Shown: piece by piece, positions 25,232 through 34,306 of the stretch | Numbering within the stretch: position 1 is the stretch's first letter | Layout of the letters: every line of letters begins with the position of its first letter | Assembly: GCA_003225175.1 (NCBI GenBank) | Contig: QIBA01000045.1 | Span: 1-64,000 of the forward strand | Direction: 5' to 3' | Origin: Acidobacteriota bacterium | Lineage (GTDB): Bacteria; Acidobacteriota; Terriglobia; Terriglobales; Acidobacteriaceae | Length of the DNA stretch: 64,000 nucleotides | Translations under genes and position numbers: made by a program | The notes under the pieces: model-generated | The model's input: the letters and a program-made list of their open reading frames with translations, nothing else | Databases searched by the model: none | Told to the model about the DNA's origin: nothing

Positions 25232-27325
25232 TTATCTGCCGCCGTGAGAAGACGCCTGGTTGAGATCAGCAGCAGGGAAGACTTGTAGTTCATAAATATT
25301 TGCGGGTGGAGCTTGCGTCGCCTGAGACGTAGTTACAGTCAAACGCACATATCTAGCCTCCGTAGGAGGAATGTCATGCGTGGTGATGCTCTGAATGTTT
25401 CCTTTCACGCTTGCCGCTGTGGAGAAGGTTTGACCATCCGCGCTCACCTGGATGTTGAAATCGCGGGTATTCAGGTTGAAGTCGTCGCCGCCCGCTCCCG
25501 CGTGCTCTACGACAACTCGTCCGATCTCAGAAACTCGGCCGAGATCCACCTGGAGAAAAGGATTGGCATCGGAAGAACACCATTTATCGCTGGGTCCATT
25601 CTCCGTGCTGCCGTTAAATGCTTTGTCCGCAGTCTGAGTTGGATCGCAGGGTCGGCTTCCAGTCGCCTTTCCGCGCAACGCGAGATTCTGAAACTTGGGC
25701 GCGCCTTTGCGCTCGCCATAGACCGAGACAAAGTTCGAGATGGAAGCCATATAGACTTTGCCGTTGGCCACAATCGGAGGGCTGCCTTTGGCAAAGTTCA
25801 GCGGATCGTCGCCTGCAGCCGTGCTTGACCAAAGCAGCTTCAGATTTTCAGCGTCATAGGCGTAGAGCGCGCCCGGCACCGTCATCTGGTTGGCATCCCC
25901 CGCCCTGGGCAGTGCCGCCCAAAGAATGCCGGTGCCAGAATGGGAGCCGTTGGAAGAAATGGTCATCATGCCGCCAGGCATTCCGCTCGGTGCCAGAATG
26001 GAACCGGTCGCAACCGCCTTGGTTGCAAACTTGTGCGTAGAAGGATCGAAACGATAAACCCGTAGAAAATCGCTCTCTCCCCAGACGTACACATTCAATC
26101 CCTCAGGGCTCTCCCATACCGGGATCGCGTTGTGCATGTGATGGGTAAGCGTCGGACGAACTGTAGGATCGACAGCCTGAACCACCTGCGAAATCTGGAT
26201 GTCGCCTGGCGACTGGCCGCCGAGCTTTCCGGCGTCAAGCAGATACATCTTGCCCTCCTTGCCTCCCACGAGAAGATGATTTGTGCCCGGCAGCATCGTT
26301 GGGCCCTGCGTTCCGAAATCGAGGTCGAAATCGTTGAGCGTATTGAAATTTGAGGGTGTGAAAAAGTCCAGGGGATGAAGGGTCTTCGCCTGCACCTTGA
26401 CCAGCGACTCGCCGAATCCTGTAGTCCCATCGTAACTGCCATTGCCGGTTGAGAAGTACAAGTTCCCGGATTGGTCCAATACTGGGCCTGCGCCGGACAT
26501 CCAGATCCCGGCCATGTTTCCATTCGGCGACGAGTTGAAGACTCCGATCTGCTTCAACGTCGAAGCATCGTAAGATATCATCCAGCCGTGATAAGGGCGT
26601 GTATCGCAAAACGACGCCCAGCCTATGTACACGGTTCCGTCCGCGAGAGCCAGCGCTGGACGTTGGTTTTCCGTTAAGGGATTAAATCTGACCACTGATC
26701 CATTGGTGTCGTCCCCAGTTCCGGACACGGTCGCCTGGATTATCTGTGGACTGTTCGGCCGGTCTGCGCCAGTTGTAATGTCAATCGCGCGCAGACGCTG
26801 CACGGTCGCATCGCCCTCGACCATACGCGTGACGAAATACATGGTCCTGTCTGGCCCGATCACAGGCGTGCCGACGATACCGATATTGCCAATGAAGTCG
26901 TTGTAGATGCGACACGCCTGACCAACCTCGGTGTTGCGCGTCGGCCGCCCGCTGCCGTTGAAGTTCCGGTGCCACAGCGGCGGGCCAAAATGGTCGGCAT
27001 CGAATGCATAGACGCTGTTGTTTACCGTGGCGACGAAGAGAACGTTGTGTTTATGACCAGCGATCTCTAAATCTGCGGCGTAAAGCAAGCCCGCATAAAT
27101 CTGATCGTCCACAGGCAACATGAACAGCTTGCCGAATTGCTTCGGGTCGACCTTCGAGGGCTTTAGCTTTTTCTCGACGAGATTCGCCGCGGTGCGTTGA
27201 TTGTTATAGCCGCGGGTCAGAACTTCCGCGCGCTTCGCCGCGTCGGCGTTCAAAGCTGCCAAAAAGCAGGTCCACAACGCGAAGAATCTGAACAAACTAT
27301 TAACAGACGGTGCGCGGCGACTCAT
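25232..27325 (-). CDS. Secreted PQQ-like beta-propeller protein with C-terminal F5/8 type C (discoidin) domain
   Basis: A 697-residue exported protein. The ATG at 27325 is chosen because AAAGGA lies six bases upstream; it gives MSRRAPSVNSLFRFFALWTC and a signal peptide. Residues about 40-540 form a quinoprotein-like propeller (FVATVNNSVYAFDAD, WHRNF, VYMASISNFVSVYGE). The last 150 residues are a discoidin-like carbohydrate-binding domain (DLGRVSEIGRVVVEHAG, ARYVRLTVTT). A real cofactor site is not evident, so it is more likely a binding or scaffold protein than a dehydrogenase. FKBP follows after five bases. Confidence 0.8.
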   Translation of the reverse strand: MSRRAPSVNSLFRFFALWTCFLAALNADAAKRAEVLTRGYNNQRTAANLVEKKLKPSKVDPKQFGKLFMLPVDDQIYAGLLYAADLEIAGHKHNVLFVATVNNSVYAFDADHFGPPLWHRNFNGSGRPTRNTEVGQACRIYNDFIGNIGIVGTPVIGPDRTMYFVTRMVEGDATVQRLRAIDITTGADRPNSPQIIQATVSGTGDDTNGSVVRFNPLTENQRPALALADGTVYIGWASFCDTRPYHGWMISYDASTLKQIGVFNSSPNGNMAGIWMSGAGPVLDQSGNLYFSTGNGSYDGTTGFGESLVKVQAKTLHPLDFFTPSNFNTLNDFDLDFGTQGPTMLPGTNHLLVGGKEGKMYLLDAGKLGGQSPGDIQISQVVQAVDPTVRPTLTHHMHNAIPVWESPEGLNVYVWGESDFLRVYRFDPSTHKFATKAVATGSILAPSGMPGGMMTISSNGSHSGTGILWAALPRAGDANQMTVPGALYAYDAENLKLLWSSTAAGDDPLNFAKGSPPIVANGKVYMASISNFVSVYGERKGAPKFQNLALRGKATGSRPCDPTQTADKAFNGSTENGPSDKWCSSDANPFLQVDLGRVSEIGRVVVEHAGAGGDDFNLNTRDFNIQVSADGQTFSTAASVKGNIQSITTHDIPPTEARYVRLTVTTSQATQAPPANIYELQVFPAADLNQASSHGGR

Positions 27326-27600
27326 TAACATTCCTTTGGACCTTGCCAGAGACTCAACAATGTAAATGACTCGGTTGGCAAAACCTAACATTTCGAGAAT
27401 ACGGTTGCAGAAAAAGCTGTTCTGGTCTAACGCTCTCGGATTAGCTCTCTGATTTCAGGAATACGGCCAAACACCTGCGCGGGCGCGGCGGTCCTTACAT
27501 CAGCAACAATCAGGGCCTGCGGCCGCCTCGGCCGGGGGTTTGTCTAAAACGGCTATAAGGTGATTCTCTCCTCAGACCAACCGTGTACGCGACTCGCGTC

Positions 27601-29280
27601 CTAGGATCGTGGGCCAAACTTGCGACCAGCCTTTATGCCCGCACCCTCCCGAACAGTAATCATCTGGCCCGCCGGAACATCGCGCAAGATCTCGTGTTGG
27701 CCGCTAGGCCAATCGATATCGATACGATCTGCTTTGGTCGAATTAGCGAGGCCAAAGGTAAGCACGAGTTCACTCTGGGAAAGATAGCTGGAGCCGCTCC
27801 GCATCATTAGCGCCTGCTCGCCGGCGCCGGTGTGTACGTGAACGACTGTTCCAATTCCATCACGATTCGATTTTGTGCCTTCCAGCTTGATGCGCAGGCT
27901 TTGATTCTCTTTCGTGTCGTTGCGGAAGAGTTGTGCCGGGCCGCCGTTAGTCGTCATTACGAGATCGAGATCTCCGTCATTATCGATGTCGGCGTATGCG
28001 GCTCCGCGAGCCACTCGCGGCCGCGCAAATTCGGCGCCCATGCGCTCCGTTACTTCAGTGAACTTCCCATTGCCGAGGTTGTGAAACAAATGTGGAGGCT
28101 CGGCATAGCGCACGCGTTTCTGAATGTTCTCGATCTGATCCTCAATGTGTCCATTCGCGACGAAGATGTCGAGCCAGCCATCGAGATCGTAGTCGAAGAA
28201 GAAACAACCAAATCCTAGAGTGAGCAGACTATCGCGGCCGATCTCGGATGTGGGCGCCACATCCACAAATAGACCATGCCCTTCATTATGGAACAGCGAA
28301 AGCATCTGATTGGAGAAGTTTGAGATCAGAATGCTGGGGTTGCCACTGCGATCGTAATCCGCCGCATCGACGCCCATTCCGGCACGTGCCAGACCTTCTT
28401 CGCTGTACGCAATTCCTGCTGTTACGGCGACCTCCGAGAAGCGCGTTCCTTTATCGTTGACGTAGAGCTTGTTGGGCTGTGTGTCGTTGGAGAGGACGAA
28501 ATCCGGCCAGCCATCTTTGTTGTAGTCGAGGACGGCGATGCCCAACGTCTTTGAAGTCAGGTCGAGCAATCCCAACTGGGCAGTCGCGTCTTCGAACTTG
28601 CCATTACCGAGGTTGTGCCAGACGCGAATCGACGCTCCTTTATAAGATTCAGGAGTGCAGTAGGATTTTCTCTTGCCGTCAATACTGCAGTAGATATCCT
28701 CTTTCGGCGACCAGCGAACATAATTGGCAATGATGAGGTCAAGCTTGCCGTCGCGATCATAGTCAACCCATGCGGCGCTGGTGCTGAACTCCTGCACACC
28801 AGTCATGCCGGCTTTCTGGCTTACATCGCTAAAAGTTCCATTGCCGTTGTTATGAAACAGGCGACTCTGGCCGACAGCAGAGACGAATACGTCGTCGTAG
28901 CCGTCGTTATCGTAGTCACCGACTGCGATTCCCATGCCATACATGCTGATCCCAAGGCCTGACTTCTGCGTCACATCGGTGAAGGTTCCATTGCGATTGT
29001 TGTGATACAGCTTCAGCGTAGACGGATGCTTCGGAGCTCCCGGCCAGTCTTCGCTGTTCGCAAAGAGGATGTCCTGCGATCCATCGTTGTCGTAGTCGAT
29101 GAAGGCAACCCCCACTCCCAGCGTCTCTGGCAAGTACCGTTTTCCTGTCGCGCCGTTGTTGTGAACAAAGTGAATTCCGGCGGCTTGAGTAATATTCGTG
29201 AACTGTGAGTTTTGCGCAGATGCAATCGTGTAAACCAATATGGAACCGACAAGAGAAAGACGCAGAATGGATTTATTCAT
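27601..29280 (-). CDS. CRTAC1-family FG-GAP/VCBS repeat protein with ASPIC/UnbV domain
   Basis: A 559-residue exported protein with a signal peptide (about residues 1-22, ending ASAQ). Seven or more Asp-rich FG-GAP/VCBS blades follow, each with a calcium-binding loop of the type DYDNDG, DYDRDGKLD, DYNKDGWPD, DYDLDGWLD or DIDNDGDLD. The C-terminal ASPIC/UnbV domain (about 465-545) contains GIGTVVHVHTG and IDIDWPSGQHE. The start overlaps the stop of the upstream cytochrome gene (ATGA at 29277-29280), so the two are probably made together. The function of this family in bacteria is not known; a structural or adhesive partner to the redox protein is inference. Confidence 0.93.
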   Translation of the reverse strand: MNKSILRLSLVGSILVYTIASAQNSQFTNITQAAGIHFVHNNGATGKRYLPETLGVGVAFIDYDNDGSQDILFANSEDWPGAPKHPSTLKLYHNNRNGTFTDVTQKSGLGISMYGMGIAVGDYDNDGYDDVFVSAVGQSRLFHNNGNGTFSDVSQKAGMTGVQEFSTSAAWVDYDRDGKLDLIIANYVRWSPKEDIYCSIDGKRKSYCTPESYKGASIRVWHNLGNGKFEDATAQLGLLDLTSKTLGIAVLDYNKDGWPDFVLSNDTQPNKLYVNDKGTRFSEVAVTAGIAYSEEGLARAGMGVDAADYDRSGNPSILISNFSNQMLSLFHNEGHGLFVDVAPTSEIGRDSLLTLGFGCFFFDYDLDGWLDIFVANGHIEDQIENIQKRVRYAEPPHLFHNLGNGKFTEVTERMGAEFARPRVARGAAYADIDNDGDLDLVMTTNGGPAQLFRNDTKENQSLRIKLEGTKSNRDGIGTVVHVHTGAGEQALMMRSGSSYLSQSELVLTFGLANSTKADRIDIDWPSGQHEILRDVPAGQMITVREGAGIKAGRKFGPRS

Positions 29281-32168
29281 CGATGACCGGGAGAAAATGA
29301 GCTTGTCGAGCTGGATTGTGTCGACGCAACCCTTGGACGCTTCGGCTTCAGGGTAGAAGTCTTCGTTGGTCGGATGGGATTCGACAGCGAAGCACTCTCA
29401 TGCTCATGGATAGTCTGTCGCTCGTTGTTGTCCTCTGGATGGGCCAGGCGATACGGACCGGTTAACGCCTGCGCAGCCTCGTCTGCCTTGAAGCGTAAGT
29501 ATCGCTTCTGATACTCAGCTGTTTGTTCCGCGTTTCCCGCCCCCCGGTAGCTCAACATCAGATTGTAGTTTGCCTGCAGATCTTCAGGATCGATAGCTAT
29601 CGTTTTGTTCAGCTCGTCGATCGCCTCTTGATACTTGTGCTGCAGGAAGAGAATTCTGCCAATATCATCGATCACGACACGGTCCTGAGGGTACTTCTGT
29701 TCGGCGATTCGTAGGTGCTGCAATGCATCATCGTACTTGCCTTCGATGCGCAGAGCACGCGCATAAAAGTAATGCGTGCGCGCAAGGCTGGCGTCAATCG
29801 CGAGCGCCTTCTCCAGGACCTCTTTGGCACGCTGCACGTCACCTTCTTGAACCAAAACGCGTCCTTGGTTCACGTAACTATCTGCTCTTGCAGGATCTAC
29901 TTCCGCTGCAACTTGAAACGCAGAGAGTGCGCCTTTCAGGTCCCCCTGCAGGAATAGGCCAATTCCGAAATCGTTCCAACGCTCCCAATCCCTTGCCTCA
30001 AGTTGCCGCTTCGGTTCCGGCTTAGCCACGTTCCTCGCAACAACTGGCAAGCTGACTTCGTCGGAGGCGATGGTAGTGATGGGAAGATCGGGGATGTATT
30101 TCAATTTGCCCGAGACTCCGGACATTTCGCCATCGAATGAAACCTTGCGATCATCGAAGCTCGAAGCCATTTGGCTGGCGAAGCCTTGGCTATTGCCGGC
30201 ATAAGAGAACTGCGTGTAGTACCACGAGAACTTCCGGTAATTCAGTCGTGCTTCGAGTTTGATTTTATTGCCGGCGTTGTCAGGAATTCGCAAGCGATAG
30301 TGGACCGTATCTGCTGCGCCTGGGGGAATCAGCTTCACATACACAAGCGCGCGCGCTGACCACGCGTTACGCTTGTTGATTGGATTGCCGTGCTCATCGA
30401 TGCTCTGCGAGCGATAGAAATGCGCGCTCTTTTCGACGGGCCCTTTGCCGTTGTCTTCCGCGCGACCACTCCAGAAGAGCACCTGTCCTTTTTCGTCGGT
30501 GGCTTTCAGTTCGAGCCAGACATCAAAGCCATCGACAGTGCCGGCAGGGAAGAAGTGTCCAACTTTGCGCGTGCGCACGACAACGTCAACGCGTTCCGTA
30601 TCGCCGCGATGAAGCGCAGGCAGCACCCGATTCAGTGGAGCTGTAACGTCAAACTGCTCAGTGCCACCGGTTCCAGTTTCTCCGGCACGAACGCTCGACT
30701 CAGCCTCTTCGCCCACCGCAAAGGTTGTTGAGAGCTCCCCAGGAACAGCGGCTCCTGCGCTTGCCTGCTTTGTCTCGCGAGCCATGGCGAAAATATCCAC
30801 ACTGATGATTCCGTTCTTGAGAAAGTCGAGGACGGTCTGCATCTGCTTCTCGTCCTGATTCGCGAACGGCAGCGCTGTGTTGGCAGCAGGGAAGCGATGT
30901 GAGTGTAGCTTGCCGTCAGTGGTTCCATAATCAGCAGACTCCACGAGCGGCATATGGCAGTCCAGGCAGCGCTGCGGTTTGGGCGGATAGTAAAACGACC
31001 GCGCGCCCAGCCCGGAGACTCCGCTTGCTTGCCAATTGTCGTAGTCGTTAAAACCCCGGATCCAGCGATAGTGATTGACTGGAATGTCCAGATGAACCTT
31101 GTGGCAGCTCGAGCAAAACTCCGCTGACTGCTCGTTATGCATGAAGGGCTTGAAGAAAGCCCGCCGATGCGGCTCAGGATTCACATAGACAGCATAGTCG
31201 TGCAGCCATCGCATCACCGGGTTCTTGCTTGCGGCCAGTTCGTGCAGTTTCGGATAAAGAAGCACGAAGTCTCCCTGTCCCATCGTGCTTTTCACTTTAG
31301 TGATGGAGTGGCACATCAGGCATCCCAGACCGGCATTGGCTTCGGGGGTGTGAACGATCTGCTTGATTGGCGTGTCCATTAATCCGCTGTACAGCACCGA
31401 TGGATCGTGGCATCCGCCGCACCACTTTGATGGATGTGTGCCGACCACGTCCTGCATATACTCAATGCTCTTCCGATACCACTGATTATTGAAGGAAGAG
31501 AAGTGGTGAGCCGAGCTGCTCCACTGTTCGTAGACATCTTTATGACAACGTTCGCAGGCCTGCGACTCCATGAAGTACTTGGCAGGTATCAGCTTGCCGT
31601 CAGTAGTTTGCGCTGAGCTCGGGAAAAAGGCTCCCGAAGGACCGTCTCCCTCTTTGGTCATTTCTGCCGGAGCGATCTCTGGGTTCCTGATGGGTGTAGA
31701 CGTCTCCCATCGCTTCAGGCGCAAATGACGAGCCTCCAAAGCGAGAAGGACCGCTACTAGAAACAGCGATGCGCACTGCGCAGTGAGCTTCGGCCCAGCC
31801 GACGAGAACCATTGCCTGGAGCGAAGCCAATTCACCGCCAGCAGGAGCACTCCAGCGAAGGACAAAATCGAATGAAGGTAAACAAAGTCGAGATGCGGGC
31901 GAGTTCCGCCAACCACCATGACGACGACGCCATCGATCGCACCAAGAACTAGAAGCGCGACTGCGGCTTTGCCCAGCCGAGAGAGCCCACGCAGCTTATG
32001 AATAAGGAAGGGAGCAGCGAGAACCGCGACTACTCCCAGCGCAATATGCGCCAGGGAAATGCTGATATAGAAGAGGTTCGGTCCAGGAAAAGCATAAAGA
32101 TACGCACCGGAAAGGGCCGCAAACCAGAGGCAGGCCTTGGTAATGCTTTTCTGAGACAGGAACCTCAT
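29277..32168 (-). CDS. Membrane-anchored pentahaem cytochrome c with C-terminal TPR repeats
   Basis: A 963-residue fusion. The first 150 residues contain about four membrane helices. A periplasmic cytochrome domain follows with five CXXCH haem sites: CERCH (205), CGGCH (250), CLMCH (283), CSSCH (352) and CLDCH (401). Several nearby histidines could be distal ligands (SSAHHF, HSHRFP). A beta-rich domain occupies about 500-720, and about four TPR units lie at 755-900 (GLFLQGDLKGALSAFQ, ALRIEGKYDDALQHL, FLQHKYQEAIDEL). The C-tail is Ser/Thr/Lys-rich. It resembles the cytochrome c554-like proteins with TPRs common in Acidobacteria. Electron donor and acceptor are unknown. It is translationally coupled to the CRTAC1 gene. 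Confidence 0.9.
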   Translation of the reverse strand: MRFLSQKSITKACLWFAALSGAYLYAFPGPNLFYISISLAHIALGVVAVLAAPFLIHKLRGLSRLGKAAVALLVLGAIDGVVVMVVGGTRPHLDFVYLHSILSFAGVLLLAVNWLRSRQWFSSAGPKLTAQCASLFLVAVLLALEARHLRLKRWETSTPIRNPEIAPAEMTKEGDGPSGAFFPSSAQTTDGKLIPAKYFMESQACERCHKDVYEQWSSSAHHFSSFNNQWYRKSIEYMQDVVGTHPSKWCGGCHDPSVLYSGLMDTPIKQIVHTPEANAGLGCLMCHSITKVKSTMGQGDFVLLYPKLHELAASKNPVMRWLHDYAVYVNPEPHRRAFFKPFMHNEQSAEFCSSCHKVHLDIPVNHYRWIRGFNDYDNWQASGVSGLGARSFYYPPKPQRCLDCHMPLVESADYGTTDGKLHSHRFPAANTALPFANQDEKQMQTVLDFLKNGIISVDIFAMARETKQASAGAAVPGELSTTFAVGEEAESSVRAGETGTGGTEQFDVTAPLNRVLPALHRGDTERVDVVVRTRKVGHFFPAGTVDGFDVWLELKATDEKGQVLFWSGRAEDNGKGPVEKSAHFYRSQSIDEHGNPINKRNAWSARALVYVKLIPPGAADTVHYRLRIPDNAGNKIKLEARLNYRKFSWYYTQFSYAGNSQGFASQMASSFDDRKVSFDGEMSGVSGKLKYIPDLPITTIASDEVSLPVVARNVAKPEPKRQLEARDWERWNDFGIGLFLQGDLKGALSAFQVAAEVDPARADSYVNQGRVLVQEGDVQRAKEVLEKALAIDASLARTHYFYARALRIEGKYDDALQHLRIAEQKYPQDRVVIDDIGRILFLQHKYQEAIDELNKTIAIDPEDLQANYNLMLSYRGAGNAEQTAEYQKRYLRFKADEAAQALTGPYRLAHPEDNNERQTIHEHESASLSNPIRPTKTSTLKPKRPRVASTQSSSTSSFSPGHR

Positions 32169-32216
32169 TATGGGGGTCGTGTGGAACGTTAAACTCCCGG
32201 GCAGCTCAGGACGATA

Positions 32217-32573
32217 GTGCTTTTATATTACTTTTCTGGGGAATCGAATGGGCACTCCCGCGACAAGCCAGATGCATCGCACTGTTGTGTGACAGTGAAG
32301 CGACACACCGCTCCAAAGAAATCTAAGAGATGGGTAGCGAAGGTAAAAACTGATTCGACTCATCCTCCGTCTGGTCTTTTCACGAAGAGCGCGTCCATGA
32401 TTGCGAGGACGCTGGCGTCCAAGAAGGTCTCTCCAAAGGGACCGAGCTCAGGGATGAGGATGTTGACCTACTTCATCAATCGCGCAGGACGCGGCTTGGG
32501 GGCAAAGCGACGATCGGAGCTGGAGAAAGCAAAAGAATTGCTTTCGAAGCGAATTCATCGCAGAGGGGCCTAG
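32217..32573 (+). CDS. DUF3175 protein
   Basis: A small basic protein of up to 118 residues. The conserved region SKRWVAKVKTDSTH, SGLFTKSASMIARTLASKK and SGMRMLTYFINRAGRGL with a final KAKELL helix matches what I know of DUF3175. The frame opens at GTG 32217, but in-frame GTGs at 32289 and 32295 are closer to the conserved region; none has a strong ribosome-binding site. It has no known function. It is divergent from the cytochrome gene and 39 bp upstream of the DUF488 gene, probably in one transcript. Confidence 0.68.
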   Translation: MLLYYFSGESNGHSRDKPDASHCCVTVKRHTAPKKSKRWVAKVKTDSTHPPSGLFTKSASMIARTLASKKVSPKGPSSGMRMLTYFINRAGRGLGAKRRSELEKAKELLSKRIHRRGA

Positions 32574-32612
32574 TCTGGCAAACTATCCAATCACCGCGAT
32601 GAGGGTTCGACC

Positions 32613-32999
32613 TTGCCGATTGCGATCATAAAGCTCGGATCGCCGAGGAAACCGAATGAAGGACTGCGCATCGGCACGGTTCGCAGACCACCTCGGGGAG
32701 TTCCGAAGGCGCAGTTCGCGAAGCGCGATTTCTACGACGTCTGGCTACCAAACCTCTCGCCGACCCCAGAGCTCGTGGCATTCGCTCAACGATCACAGGA
32801 CGAGGGCTCGTGGAAAACATTCAAACGCCGATTTCGCGCCGAGATGAACAAGCCGGAAGCGGCCAGACTTCTCGATGTACTGGCGGCGCTCTCGCATCAG
32901 ACAAACTTCTGCGTAGGCTGCTACTGCGAGGACGAAGATCGCTGCCATCGTTCCGTTCTCAGGGAATTACTCACAGAGCGCGGTGCCAAAGTCTCCTAA
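32613..32999 (+). CDS. DUF488 family protein
   Basis: A 128-residue cytoplasmic protein. RIGTVRRPPRGVPKAQFAKR and YDVWLPNLSPTPELV lead to the family hallmark FCVGCYCEDEDRCHRSVLRELL, a Cys-x-Cys-Glu...Cys-His-Arg motif typical of DUF488. The start is a TTG at 32613, with GAGGG about nine bases upstream. Function is unknown; some family members occur near stress genes. It sits after DUF3175 on the same strand. Confidence 0.8.
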   Translation: MPIAIIKLGSPRKPNEGLRIGTVRRPPRGVPKAQFAKRDFYDVWLPNLSPTPELVAFAQRSQDEGSWKTFKRRFRAEMNKPEAARLLDVLAALSHQTNFCVGCYCEDEDRCHRSVLRELLTERGAKVS

Positions 33000-33108
33000 G
33001 CGCAGCGCATTCGGATCAGTGCGCCAGTGACCTGCTCCTCTGCTCCTTTCTCAAGCGGCGCTGCCTCCACGGTGCAACTAGCCGCCGCGCCTCCACATCG
33101 CATTGGGC

Positions 33109-34197
33109 ATGCTGCTCGACGAGAAGACCACGCGAGTCTTGATCACGCTCCTGCTGTTCGCAGCCGTGTTGGGATTCGCCTGGGCAGCGCGTGCAGTACT
33201 AATCGCTTTTCTCTTTGCAATCTTCTTCGCGTATCTGGTCGCGCCCCTTGTGGAACACGTTCGCAATCGCGCACGAATCTCTCTGGGCAGGGCCATCGTC
33301 ATCGTTTATATCGCCATTGGCGCGGGCTTGGCGCTCCTGCTCCTGTTCATTGGACCGAGCCTGGTTCGTGAAGCGCAAAAACTAACCAGTACCATTCCGG
33401 ACCTGTACGAGAAAATCACCACCGGCCAGATCGCGTGGACACTAGGCTCGAAGCGTGGATGGAGTCATGAAACCATTCAGAAAGTGCAGGCATTCATGGC
33501 CGCCCATCGCGACACGATCATCGGTGTCGCCGGCGATCTCGGCATCAGGCTCACCGCGTTGGGGAAGAACGCATGGTGGCTCGTCATAATTCCCATACTC
33601 TCCGTGTTCTTTCTCAAAGACGGCAGCAAAATCAGCGGCTCGGTTCTGGACATCTTTGAGCGCCGCAGCCAACGCGAATTTGCCGAAGGACTCATGAATG
33701 ACATTGATCAGATCCTGGCCCATTACATCCGCGCGCAATTGATTTTGGCCGCGCTGACCGGAGTCGTGTTCTGCATTACTCTGATCGTGATGCGCGTGCC
33801 TTATGGTTACGTGCTCGGCGCGATCGCCGGCTGTCTCGAGTTCATTCCGGTTGTCGGACCTGCGATCGCTGCGCTGGTCATCATCGGTGTGGCCATCGGC
33901 ATGGGGTACACGCACCTGCTGCTCTTGATTGCCTTCCTGGCTGTCTGGCGCGTGATTCAGGATTATGTGAATGCTCCTCGCATTATGGGCGGCCGAGTCG
34001 AACTGCATCCGCTGGCAGCGCTCTTCGGCGTGCTTGCCGGCGCCGAAGTCGCTGGAGTAATTGGGGTGTACCTCTCGATTCCTGTCGTGGCTACTCTGCG
34101 CGTGCTCTGGCGACGCTGGCGTGCACAGACGGCTCTCCGGTCCCTCGCTGTCACGGAAGAAGTTGTTCCCAAATCAGAACGCGATCGGGCAGCCTAA
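33109..34197 (+). CDS. AI-2E family membrane permease
   Basis: A 362-residue polytopic inner-membrane protein of the AI-2E/PerM family. Two close N-terminal helices (about residues 10-45) and one around 60-80 are followed by a soluble segment, then four or five helices from about 155 to 335. Family motifs include FLKDG, PVVGPAIAALV and PRIMGGRVELHPLAALFGVLAG. Family members export small molecules or ions; the name does not prove AI-2 transport. The ATG at 33109 (MLLDEKTTRVL) is preferred over a TTG two codons earlier. It stands alone and converges with the alcohol dehydrogenase gene. Confidence 0.9.
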   Translation: MLLDEKTTRVLITLLLFAAVLGFAWAARAVLIAFLFAIFFAYLVAPLVEHVRNRARISLGRAIVIVYIAIGAGLALLLLFIGPSLVREAQKLTSTIPDLYEKITTGQIAWTLGSKRGWSHETIQKVQAFMAAHRDTIIGVAGDLGIRLTALGKNAWWLVIIPILSVFFLKDGSKISGSVLDIFERRSQREFAEGLMNDIDQILAHYIRAQLILAALTGVVFCITLIVMRVPYGYVLGAIAGCLEFIPVVGPAIAALVIIGVAIGMGYTHLLLLIAFLAVWRVIQDYVNAPRIMGGRVELHPLAALFGVLAGAEVAGVIGVYLSIPVVATLRVLWRRWRAQTALRSLAVTEEVVPKSERDRAA

Positions 34198-34252
34198 TAT
34201 TACTCAAGGCACTCGACGCTTTCCTGCGGTATTGGGCGGCTCTTCCGCTCTG

Positions 34253-34279
34253 AAAAGGGCACGAGTGAAACTCGTGCCC
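34253..34279 (-). terminator. Rho-independent terminator of the alcohol dehydrogenase gene
   Basis: A perfect 10-bp inverted repeat (GGGCACGAGT, 3-base loop, complement) at 34257-34279. On the minus strand it is followed by TTTT. It lies 27 bases past the stop at 34307. On the plus strand there is no T-run after it. Confidence 0.8.
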
Positions 34280-34306
34280 GTATGCGAGAAAACAGCCGAT
34301 GTTACG

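Noticed and set aside
25232-27325. PQQ-like protein as a quinoprotein dehydrogenase
   Set aside because: I see propeller repeats but no clear cofactor-binding residues, and the discoidin domain suggests a binding role; function left open.
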